Positions 1-6,255 are shown, counted from the first letter of the stretch. The stretch: DNA of 12,508 nucleotides from Crinalium sp049646245 (GCA_049646245.1 JBARVL010000496.1:1-12508), one strand, 5' to 3'. Made by a program: numbers and translations. The notes: generated from the sequence alone by a model not told the origin.

Positions 1-1143
1 CTGGCAATTTTTAGTAATAATTTGCCATCTTACTCTATATTGCCACAAGGCAAGCCTTGTCGACAACTTCATAGAAGATCCAGATTTTGTGGCGATCGCA
101 CCAAATTTTGATGCGTTTGCCCTGACCCCTCCCCCCTGCCTCCTCCCTGTTGATCGGGAGGGGGTGTATGATGGGGCGGTTGGCGGTGTTACTGGAATCG
201 TTGTGGAAGTGTGCTGTGGCGGTGGTGACGAGTTTAAGTCTCTGAGGACTTCTTTAGCTGTTTGATACCTTTCTCTAGGTGCGTGAATCAAAAGTTTATC
301 TAATATTGCGGCTAATTCATTACTAATAGTTACACCCATTGCTTGCAGGCGTTGTCGCCATAGCCATTCTAAATTTACGGCATCATAAATATCATTATCA
401 ATTTCACCGTAGTGATTAAATATGGGCAAACATTGAGTTAATAACCGCACACAAGTTACACCTAAAGCATATAAGTCACTGGCGGGAATAGCTCTACCTG
501 ACATTTGCTCTGTTGGTGCGTAACCTGGTGTATAAATACCTGTGCCTTGTCTGGCTAAGTTGGTTTGAGTTATTTGCTTTGCACCACCAAAGTCAATTAA
601 TACTAATTTTCTATCTGGTTGACGGCGAATAATGTTATCTGGTTTAATATCGCGGTGGATAACGTCGCGGGTGTGGATAAAGTCCAGTACAGGTAATAAG
701 TCTGTTAAAAGTTCTCTTATTTGTTGTTCGGTATAGGGTTTTTGTTTTAATTCTGTTAGTAAGTTATCGCCTTGAATAAATTCTTGGACTAAATATAAGC
801 TTGTGCCATATTCAAAATAAGCGTTTAAGCGGGGAATTTGAGAATGGTTTTCTCCAAGTTCGTAAAGTTGTCGCGCTTCGTGTTTGAATAGTTCTGTAGA
901 TTTTTGCAGTGCTGCTGTTCCGGTGACTTGCGGGGCAAATTGTTTGATTACGCAAGGTGAGTCAAGTCGATCTGCATCTTCCGTTAGGTAGGTTTTGCCA
1001 AAACCGCCTTCCCCTAATACTTTGATGACTCGATAGCGGTGGCGAAATAGTTCGCTGAGTTGGCTGGAACCGCAGGTGTGACAATATTTGTTAGTGTCGG
1101 GGTTGAAGGGGTTCTGACATTGCGGGTTTTGGCAGGAAAGCAT
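1..1143 (-). CDS. 4-Cys prefix Ser/Thr protein kinase (C-terminus beyond window edge)
   Basis: I translated this frame by hand: it runs from an ATG at 1143 to the left edge with no stop (381 codons). Residues 4-24 carry a four-cysteine zinc-binding prefix (C4, C9, C21, C24), the hallmark of a cyanobacterial family of Hanks-type kinases. The kinase domain spans about 36-302: glycine loop GEGGFG at 44-49, lysine K67, helix-C glutamate E89, catalytic loop HRDIKPDN at 163-170, DFG at 184-186 and APTEQ at 209-213. All catalytic residues are present, so an active enzyme that phosphorylates Ser/Thr is expected; the substrate is unknown. A Pro/Thr/Ser linker follows (about 302-330). Beyond that the sequence is unlike any domain I know and is partly encoded by a G-rich repeat. 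Many relatives carry a membrane segment or sensor domain there, but it cannot be seen here. The gene lies downstream of a Uma2 gene on the same strand, with a similar upstream region. Confidence 0.9.
   Translation of the reverse strand, partial: MLSCQNPQCQNPFNPDTNKYCHTCGSSQLSELFRHRYRVIKVLGEGGFGKTYLTEDADRLDSPCVIKQFAPQVTGTAALQKSTELFKHEARQLYELGENHSQIPRLNAYFEYGTSLYLVQEFIQGDNLLTELKQKPYTEQQIRELLTDLLPVLDFIHTRDVIHRDIKPDNIIRRQPDRKLVLIDFGGAKQITQTNLARQGTGIYTPGYAPTEQMSGRAIPASDLYALGVTCVRLLTQCLPIFNHYGEIDNDIYDAVNLEWLWRQRLQAMGVTISNELAAILDKLLIHAPRERYQTAKEVLRDLNSSPPPQHTSTTIPVTPPTAPSYTPSRSTGRRQGGGVRANASKFGAIATKSGSSMKLSTRLALWQYRVRWQIITKNCQ
124..165. repeat. C-rich/G-rich repeat tract inside the kinase frame
   Basis: The plus strand reads as runs of C broken by T, followed by a short inverted repeat CCTCCC (142-147) / GGGAGG (156-161) around TGTTGAT. 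It resembles the C-rich/G-rich palindromes at 2945-3020 and 8161-8200, though the match is looser. In the kinase frame it encodes a low-complexity Ser/Arg/Gly stretch (about residues 324-341). Confidence 0.5.
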
Positions 1144-1156
1144 GGGCAACGTTGGC

Positions 1157-1216
1157 AACGGATGGTTGATCTGTTGGGTTATTTAGATTTTACACTTAGA
1201 AACGGATATAACGGAT
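1157..1216. promoter_or_regulatory. AACGGAT repeats upstream of the kinase gene
   Basis: AACGGAT occurs at 1157-1163, 1201-1207 and 1210-1216, so ATCCGTT on the kinase coding strand. The block starting TGGCAACGGATG is closely similar to the sequence starting at 1918 upstream of the Uma2 gene, and the first two copies have nearly the same spacing there. It could be a shared control site or simply an interspersed repeat. No convincing -35/-10 pair is visible. Confidence 0.4.
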
Positions 1217-1313
1217 GGGTGGCTGGTTGGGGGATGAGGTTGGGGAGGTGCGATCGCATTTTCTCTTACTAATCAATAAAGTAGGCTTACCGTTGCGATC
1301 TTTGCATTAAAAA

Positions 1314-1880
1314 TTAACCTAATTGTAACCAACTAAATATATCTCCTACTGTCAATTTTAATTCTGCTAGTAATTCGGGAACAGGTAATAAATCCGTTGC
1401 TTCTTGTAATATTTGCGGTTGTTGCCCTGATGGATAAACTAAGATTGAACGCACATCAGGATCTATTAGCAAACCTAATTTAGTTCCATGTTGTAAGCAG
1501 TGCAAAATATTTCCGGTTACTTTTGTTTGCTTTTGATCTGGAGATAATATTTCAATTGTCCAGTCTGGATATATTGGGAAAATGTTGGCAATATCGTCAT
1601 TTTCATCAACTGGTATTCTATCCCATGCAAAAACTGTAACATCAGGCACAATGGAACGTCCGCCAAAGGTACATCTTAATTCTGGGAAAGCAAAAGCAAT
1701 TTTCTGAGGTTTGGCTATAGCATTGATAACGCTAACAAGTTCGCCTTGAATGGTGCTGTGTTTTCCTTGTGGCATGGGTTTTGGGATGATTTGACCGTGA
1801 ATATATTCACTAGCTGGCTTAGTTTCTGGTAGTTGAAGAAATTCTTCTAGAGTAATTTGTTTTGTAGGTGTTTGTACCAT
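1314..1880 (-). CDS. Uma2-family (DUF820) PD-(D/E)XK protein
   Basis: This is a 188-residue protein starting with MVQTPTKQITLEEF and matching the length and order of the Uma2/DUF820 family, which has a restriction-endonuclease-like fold and is strongly expanded in cyanobacteria. Visible family marks are SEYIHGQI with E25, VPD with D80, WTIEILSP with E110 and the late LGLLIDPD segment. The usual lysine region after ELLSP reads QKQTKVTGN, as I recall from many cyanobacterial members, so nuclease activity cannot be assumed. I chose the ATG at 1880 because the frame extends upstream only to a TTG at 1922 with no better ribosome site, while AGG sits six bases before the ATG. The biological role of the family is unsettled. 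The gene follows valS on the same strand, and its 3' end closely resembles that of valS. Confidence 0.9.
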   Translation of the reverse strand: MVQTPTKQITLEEFLQLPETKPASEYIHGQIIPKPMPQGKHSTIQGELVSVINAIAKPQKIAFAFPELRCTFGGRSIVPDVTVFAWDRIPVDENDDIANIFPIYPDWTIEILSPDQKQTKVTGNILHCLQHGTKLGLLIDPDVRSILVYPSGQQPQILQEATDLLPVPELLAELKLTVGDIFSWLQLG

Positions 1881-1917
1881 ATATTGCCTGATCGCAGATA
1901 AATTTATTTTAGCCCCT

Positions 1918-1972
1918 GGCAACGGATGATTAATCTGCTAGGTGAGATTAATTATAGTGGGAAATAACGGAT
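1918..1972. promoter_or_regulatory. AACGGAT pair upstream of the Uma2 gene
   Basis: AACGGAT occurs at 1921-1927 and 1966-1972, a 45-bp period against 44 bp for the pair upstream of the kinase. The first 28 bases (TGGCAACGGATGATTAATCT onward) agree with the region from 1154 at about 24 positions. A shared leader or an interspersed repeat would explain this equally well. Confidence 0.4.
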
Positions 1973-2044
1973 AGGTTATCTGTTAGATAATGAGGATGTG
2001 CGCCCTTCAATCTGACTTCAAAATCAAAGGACGCAAGATAACTT

Positions 2045-2089
2045 CTTTGCGCCCTTTGCGTTTACCTTTGCGCCCTCTGCGTTAAAAAA
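2045..2089. repeat. TTTGCG-type dispersed repeat next to the valS stop codon
   Basis: This reads CTTTGCGCCCTTTGCG, TTTA, CCTTTGCGCCCTCTGCG, then TTAAAAAA, so units of CTTTGCGCC are repeated. A copy in the same orientation with only a few differences lies at 11051-11097. Short units (CTCTTTGCG) are also shared with the inverted repeat around the GxxExxY gene. The repeat ends exactly at the valS stop codon on the opposite strand. Confidence 0.75.
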
Positions 2090-4891
2090 TTAACCTAACT
2101 GAGAAATACGCGATCGCAATATTTCTGCCTGCTTCTCAACTTCTGCTAAATTATCCTTAGCACCTTGCACAACTTCTGGCGCTGCCCTATCGACAAAGTT
2201 AGGATTATTTAGCTTGCCAGAAAGTACTTTAATATCATTTTCGACTTTAGCTAACTTCTTCTCTAACTTCTTACGGAATGCAGCAATATCAACTACACCT
2301 GTAAGTGGTAACAAGACTTGCACTGTACCAAAAACACTAGCAATATTTTGTGGTGGTTCTTGATCTAATGCTGGAGTAATTGTTAATTGTTCAACCTTAG
2401 CTAAATTGCAGATATAAGATTGTCCAGCGTCAACGATTCGACGTTCATTTTCACTTTCACTTTGCAAGATGATTTCTACCTTCGCCCCTGGTTTAACTTC
2501 TGCTTCAGCGCGGAGGTTACGAATAGTGCGAATTGTACCCATTAACAGATCAAACTGTTGTTCCAATTCTGGATTAATTAATGTTGTATCTGCTTCTGGA
2601 TAAAATTGCAATGCTAAGGAATCTTTCTCACCCGCTTGAGTGAGAGTATGCCAGATTTCTTCTGTAATATGTGGCATGAAAGGATGCAATAATTTAAGTA
2701 TTCCTTCCAAGACATAAGCAAGGGTTTGTTGTGCAACTAAGCTTGAGTTGGCATCAGCATCTTTTTGGATGCGAGGTTTAACTAATTCAATGTACCAGTC
2801 GCAGAAGTCACCCCAGAATAATTCATAGAGTAACTTAACTGCTTCACCCATGCCATAGTTCTCAATGTAGTTGCAAGTTTGTTGCACTGCTTGATAGTAG
2901 CGCGAAAGAATCCAGCGATCGCATAATTCTAGCTGGGAATTAACAACCCCCCCTATATCCCCCCCGTCAACAGGGGGGACTTCTCCCTCTCCGTTAACGG
3001 GGAGGGTTGGGGTGGGGTTCCCTAACTGCTGAGGCGTTTTACCTTCTAGGTTCATCATTACAAACCTAGCGGCATTCCACAATTTATTAGTAAAGTTGCG
3101 CGATGCTTCTACGGAGGGTGATTCATCTTTCTTGCGATCGTATTCTAAACGAATATCTTGACCCGCCCCCAGCACTTCTTTAATTAAGGTATACCGCAGC
3201 GCATCTGTGCCATACTTATCAATCAGCAATAATGGATCTATCCCATTACCCGCAGACTTAGACATCTTCTTGCCGTTTTCATCCAAGACTAAGCCGTGAA
3301 TGTAAACATCTTTAAACGGCATTTGATTGGTAAAATGTCCTGCCATCATCGTCATTCTGGCAACCCAGAAGAAGATAATGTCAAATCCTGTAACTAAAGT
3401 ACTGGTAGGAAAATAGGTGTTGAAATCTGGTGTTTCTTCAGGCCATCCTAATGTTGAAAACGGCCAAAGCCCAGAAGAAAACCAAGTGTCTAAGACATCT
3501 GGATCTTGTTCAATCTTGACATTTTCGCCAAATTTTGTTAAAGCTTTCTCATGCGCTTCTTCTGCACTTTTTGCAACTACAAATGGGGTATCATCAGTTA
3601 TTTCTCCGTTGGTTTCGCTAACAGCATACCAAGCAGGTATTTGATGTCCCCACCATAATTGACGAGAAATACACCAATCTTTGATTTTTACTAACCAATC
3701 ACGGTAAACTTTTGTCCAACGTTCAGGGACAAAATGAGGTGAATTTTGATCATCTAAGAATTGTAGTGATTTGTCTGCTAGTGGACGAATTTTGACATAC
3801 CACTGAGTTGAGAGGAGAGGTTCAACCGGAACTTTACCGCGATCGCTATACGGTACTGTATGCTTATAATCCTCAATTTTAACTAAAAATCCCTCTGCTT
3901 CTAGCTGCTTAATAACATTCTTTCTAGCAACAAAGCGGTCTTGACCTTGAAACGCGCCAGCATTTTCATTTAAACTGCCGTCTTTATTCATAATATTGAT
4001 AAACGGCAAGTTGTGACGCTGACCCATTTCAAAGTCATTGGGATCGTGTGCAGGTGTTACCTTAACGCAACCCGTACCAAATTCTTTCTCTACTAACTCA
4101 TCACCAATTATCGGAATTTCTCGCTGCATAATTGGCAGAGTTAAAGTTTTGCCAATTAAATGTTTGTAGCGTTCATCAGTGGGATTTACTGCTACTCCCG
4201 TATCACCTAACATTGTTTCTGGTCGAGTTGTTGCTACTTCTACATAACCAGAACCATCACTAAGCGGATAACGGAAATGCCATAAATGTCCGTTAACTTC
4301 CTGGTTATCAACTTCCAAGTCAGACACCGCCGACTGAGTAGCAGGACACCAGTTAACTAAATATTTACCGCGATAAATTAATCCATCATCATAAAGGCGG
4401 TTAAATGCTTCCAACACAGCTTTAGATAAGCCTGCATCCATTGTGAAGCGTTCCCGCGTCCAATCTACCGAGACACCAAGGCGACGCAGTTGGTTAACAA
4501 TTGTACCTCCAGATTGTTCCTTCCACTGCCAAGCGCGTTCTAGGAATTGATCGCGTCCTAAATCATAACGAGTTTTCCCTTCTGCCCTGAGTTGCTTATC
4601 TAAAATTGCTTGTACAGCAATACTGGCGTGGTCAGTTCCAGGGAGAAACAAGGTATTATAACCGCGCATCCGGTGGTAGCGGATTAAAGTATCAATCAAC
4701 GTTTGGTCAAAAGCATGACCCATGTGCAAGCTACCAGTGACGTTTGGCGGGGGAATAACGATGCAATAAGATTTACCACCTTTTGTGGGGTCAGCTTTGA
4801 AGATGTGGTTTTCTTCCCAAAACTTCTGCCATTTAGCTTCAGTAGTAGAGGGGTCGTATTGACTAGGCAGTGTGGGAATGTTTGCAGTCAT
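2090..4891 (-). CDS. valS: Valine--tRNA ligase (ValRS)
   Basis: This class I synthetase charges tRNA-Val with valine using ATP, in the cytoplasm. In its 933 residues I see the HIGH-type motif HMGH at 56-59 within PPPNVTGSLHMGH, the CP1 editing domain with TTRPETMLGDT at 221-231, which hydrolyses Thr-tRNA-Val, the KMSKS motif at 542-546, an anticodon-binding helical region after about 650, and a C-terminal coiled coil (about 868-933) typical of ValRS. The ATG at 4891 fits the usual N-terminus; no clear Shine-Dalgarno is present. Between residues 625 and 652 there is an extra Pro/Gly/Val-rich stretch (TPTLPVNGEGEVPPVDGGD) encoded by palindromic repeat DNA. It keeps the frame open and lies just before ELCDRWIL at the start of the anticodon-binding domain. 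The enzyme is probably functional, since all core motifs are intact. Confidence 0.98.
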   Translation of the reverse strand: MTANIPTLPSQYDPSTTEAKWQKFWEENHIFKADPTKGGKSYCIVIPPPNVTGSLHMGHAFDQTLIDTLIRYHRMRGYNTLFLPGTDHASIAVQAILDKQLRAEGKTRYDLGRDQFLERAWQWKEQSGGTIVNQLRRLGVSVDWTRERFTMDAGLSKAVLEAFNRLYDDGLIYRGKYLVNWCPATQSAVSDLEVDNQEVNGHLWHFRYPLSDGSGYVEVATTRPETMLGDTGVAVNPTDERYKHLIGKTLTLPIMQREIPIIGDELVEKEFGTGCVKVTPAHDPNDFEMGQRHNLPFINIMNKDGSLNENAGAFQGQDRFVARKNVIKQLEAEGFLVKIEDYKHTVPYSDRGKVPVEPLLSTQWYVKIRPLADKSLQFLDDQNSPHFVPERWTKVYRDWLVKIKDWCISRQLWWGHQIPAWYAVSETNGEITDDTPFVVAKSAEEAHEKALTKFGENVKIEQDPDVLDTWFSSGLWPFSTLGWPEETPDFNTYFPTSTLVTGFDIIFFWVARMTMMAGHFTNQMPFKDVYIHGLVLDENGKKMSKSAGNGIDPLLLIDKYGTDALRYTLIKEVLGAGQDIRLEYDRKKDESPSVEASRNFTNKLWNAARFVMMNLEGKTPQQLGNPTPTLPVNGEGEVPPVDGGDIGGVVNSQLELCDRWILSRYYQAVQQTCNYIENYGMGEAVKLLYELFWGDFCDWYIELVKPRIQKDADANSSLVAQQTLAYVLEGILKLLHPFMPHITEEIWHTLTQAGEKDSLALQFYPEADTTLINPELEQQFDLLMGTIRTIRNLRAEAEVKPGAKVEIILQSESENERRIVDAGQSYICNLAKVEQLTITPALDQEPPQNIASVFGTVQVLLPLTGVVDIAAFRKKLEKKLAKVENDIKVLSGKLNNPNFVDRAAPEVVQGAKDNLAEVEKQAEILRSRISQLG
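2945..3020. repeat. Palindromic C-rich/G-rich repeat inserted in frame in valS
   Basis: There are two adjacent hairpins: C-run 2960-2965 with G-run 2973-2978, and an almost perfect palindrome CCCTCTCCGTT (2985-2995) / AACGGGGAGGG (2996-3006), followed by TTGGGGTGGGG. The second hairpin and its tail match the intergenic repeat at 8161-8200, which has the same palindrome type and a TTGGGGGGTGGGG tail. The segment encodes the extra residues of ValRS near 625-652. Confidence 0.8.
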
Positions 4892-4930
4892 AAATTGGAG
4901 GCAATTGCTAAGTTATATTAGGATCTTGCC

Positions 4931-4977
4931 ATAGGGAGTTAGAGAGAATGAACCGCCAAGACGCAAAGAGCGCCAAG
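4931..4977. repeat. Left arm of inverted repeat framing the GxxExxY gene
   Basis: Positions 4951-4977, AACCGCCAAGACGC then AAAGAGCGCCAAG, are the exact reverse complement of 5374-5400 (27 of 27). Similarity continues outward imperfectly: ATAGGGAGTTAGA here against ATAGAGTATGAGTTAGA on the other arm. The arm contains the ribosome-binding site (GGGAG), the start codon and codons 2-10 of the gene. Confidence 0.95.
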
Positions 4978-5364
4978 AGAGGGGAGCCAAGTGAGGAGTT
5001 AGATCGGTTGGCTTATGCTGTTATTGGGGCGGCAATTGAAGTGCATAGACTTTTGGGGGCTGGTTTTTTGGAGTCGGTTTATGAGGGGGCGCTGTGTGTG
5101 GAACTTCAGCAGCGTGGTATACCTTTTGTTCGTCAAGCAGTTGTGGCTGTAACTTATAAAGATCAAAGAGTTGGTGAAGGTAGATTAGATTTGCTAGTAG
5201 GTAATGCCTTAATTGTCGAACTCAAGGCAGTTGAAAAGCTAACCTCTCTTCATTCAGCACAAGTTATATCCTACCTAAAGATGACCGATCAAAAACTTGG
5301 ACTCCTGATTAACTTCAACGTCCCCATTCTCAAAGAAGGCATCAAAAGAATTATCCTCTCTTAA
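4948..5364 (+). CDS. GxxExxY family protein, PD-(D/E)XK nuclease-like
   Basis: A 138-residue protein of the GxxExxY family (TIGR04256 in my memory). The naming motif is GFLESVY at 39-45, preceded by AAIEVHRLLGAG. The restriction-endonuclease-like core follows: GRLDLLV with D81, then IVELKA with E91 and K93, and a later Q105-x-x-SYL. All candidate catalytic residues are present, so a metal-dependent nuclease fold is likely, but the cellular role of the family is not established. The ATG at 4948 has GGGAG nine bases upstream. The only other in-frame start before the conserved region is a TTG near 5008. Codons 2-10 (NRQDAKSAK) come from the left inverted-repeat arm, and the stop codon lies nine bases before the right arm, so gene and repeats form one unit. 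It is divergent from valS and convergent with the coiled-coil gene. Confidence 0.92.
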   Translation: MNRQDAKSAKRGEPSEELDRLAYAVIGAAIEVHRLLGAGFLESVYEGALCVELQQRGIPFVRQAVVAVTYKDQRVGEGRLDLLVGNALIVELKAVEKLTSLHSAQVISYLKMTDQKLGLLINFNVPILKEGIKRIILS

Positions 5365-5373
5365 CCTTCCTCC

Positions 5374-5418
5374 CTTGGCGCTCTTTGCGTCTTGGCGGTT
5401 ATCTAACTCATACTCTAT
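5374..5418. repeat. Right arm of inverted repeat framing the GxxExxY gene
   Basis: CTTGGCGCTCTTTGCGTCTT then GGCGGTT (5374-5400) is a perfect inverted copy of 4951-4977, with a looser extension to 5418. It lies between two convergent genes, so it could also act as a transcript-end structure, although the two arms are about 400 bases apart. I could not find a target-site duplication outside the arms. Confidence 0.95.
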
Positions 5419-5435
5419 GCACTGGTGCATTGAAT

Positions 5436-5723
5436 TTAAATTCCGCTTCCGCCACTAACTCTGGCGACAATAAAAGAAATAGCAGCACTCAAAAGTGCAA
5501 TACCTACACCAAAAAATGCACTGCTATTGACCTGCATCTGTCGCATGGCTATATCTGCAAAACGATTGTCCAAGGTAGTAAAACCTTTTTCAATGGTGTC
5601 AAAGCGTTTTTCCAAGAACTCAAACCGCAGTTCTAGCTTTTCCAGCCTTTGATTGGTTTCATTTATACTGCTGGATATTGATTGTAGTTGTTGAGATATA
5701 TCGGATAAAGTTGGTTCATTCAT
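5436..5723 (-). CDS. Small coiled-coil protein with one C-terminal membrane segment
   Basis: Not recognised as a named family. In its 95 residues the heptads are unusually regular: position a is L13, I20, L27, F34, F41, F48, F55 and position d is L30, L37, I44, L51, I58, which predicts a parallel coiled coil over about 13-60. Residues 69-89 (AFFGVGIALLSAAISFIVAR) form one hydrophobic helix, followed by a short GGSGI tail. There is no signal peptide, so a tail-anchored or inner-membrane oligomer is likely. The layout recalls XhlA-like and other small phage or cell-envelope proteins, but no sequence motif ties it to them. It begins 42 bases after the xre gene on the same strand, so the two are probably cotranscribed. 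An AGGGGAAA lies about 15 bases upstream of the ATG, rather far for a Shine-Dalgarno. Confidence 0.7.
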   Translation of the reverse strand: MNEPTLSDISQQLQSISSSINETNQRLEKLELRFEFLEKRFDTIEKGFTTLDNRFADIAMRQMQVNSSAFFGVGIALLSAAISFIVARVSGGSGI

Positions 5724-5765
5724 AGCGACTTTTGTATTTCCCCTAAATTCTTTTGCCCAAAGTAG

Positions 5766-5972
5766 CTAATCAGCAAAGTCAAATAGTTCATTCATTGTTT
5801 TACAGGCAAAGAAATTTTTCAGCGTTTGTGCAGTATCACAATCAATTCTTTTGAAGTTGTTCCGGTAAAGGTTCCCAATGATTGTCGGGCTAAGTTTTGT
5901 AGCTCTAGCAACTTGAGCTTGATTAAGCCCTCTCTCTTCCATTAGGTCTTTTAGCTTACAAATCACAGGCAT
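5766..5972 (-). CDS. Xre/Cro-type small helix-turn-helix regulator
   Basis: This 68-residue protein is essentially one Cro/C1-type HTH domain of the short class (COG3655/HTH_26-like). Residues 7-38 contain LKDLMEERGLNQAQVARATK, then LSPTIIGNLYRN with the recognition helix around 28-37. The later segment DTAQTLKNFFACKTMNELF is typical of this class. It probably binds DNA as a dimer in the cytoplasm. A 16-bp direct repeat lies 23-61 bases upstream of its ATG, overlapping candidate promoter elements, which suggests autoregulation. The next gene downstream encodes a coiled-coil membrane protein. The HTH assignment is secure; the target and signal are unknown. Confidence 0.87.
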   Translation of the reverse strand: MPVICKLKDLMEERGLNQAQVARATKLSPTIIGNLYRNNFKRIDCDTAQTLKNFFACKTMNELFDFAD

Positions 5973-5989
5973 TTTAGAACTCTATTTGA

Positions 5990-6041
5990 ATATTAATATA
6001 CTAGATAGCTGGTTGACAATATACTAGATAGCTATGATATT
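5990..6041. promoter_or_regulatory. Candidate divergent xre/aspS promoter with two operator-like repeats
   Basis: AATATACTAGATAGCT occurs exactly twice, at 5995-6010 and 6018-6033 (23-bp period, about two helical turns). Between the copies lies a consensus TTGACA (6013-6018); at 17 bp from it a weak GATATT (6036-6041) could serve aspS. On the other strand TTGTCA (6014-6019) with TAATAT (5990-5995) at 18 bp could serve xre. Repressor binding at the repeats would cover both. The repeats are certain; the promoter roles are inferred. Confidence 0.5.
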
Positions 6042-6255
6042 GAGATTATACAGAAAGCGGTTATGCCTTGTTAATAAAGGCGCGATCGCTCGTGCTAAAT
6101 GCCGAGTACTATAACTACTTTGTTATTAACTCACCAATGCTGCATAATGGGACTTTGAAGCTTGGCGTGGGGAGATAGCCAAAAAATATTTGTCAGTTTC
6201 CCCAGTGTGTTAGCCGAATGTAATTTTTAGTATTTCAGCCTTCTGATCAGCTACT

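Noticed and set aside
1060..1272. Rightward frame of 70 codons
   Set aside because: It overlaps the N-terminal coding part and upstream repeats of the kinase on the other strand; composition is low-complexity Gly/Val and no start signal is visible.
1881..1922. TTG-initiated N-terminal extension of the Uma2 protein
   Set aside because: It adds 14 residues absent from the family and starts within the shared repeat; the ATG at 1880 has a better ribosome site and matches the usual N-terminus.
3417..3644. Rightward frame of 75 codons inside valS
   Set aside because: It lies wholly antisense to conserved ValRS coding sequence and has no family features.
4703..4921. Rightward frame of 72 codons over the valS start
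   Set aside because: It is antisense to the HIGH-motif region of ValRS; the conserved gene explains the open frame.
5385..5636. Rightward frame of 83 codons
   Set aside because: It runs from the right inverted-repeat arm antisense to the coiled-coil gene, whose regular heptads show which strand is coding.
5995..6033. CRISPR array or plasmid iterons
   Set aside because: Only two repeat copies with a 7-base spacer are present, and no cas or replication gene is near; operator sites fit better.
6042..6255. Riboswitch or attenuator in the aspS leader
   Set aside because: I found no T-box-like or other conserved structure and no terminator hairpin before the start codon; only a HIP1 site stands out.
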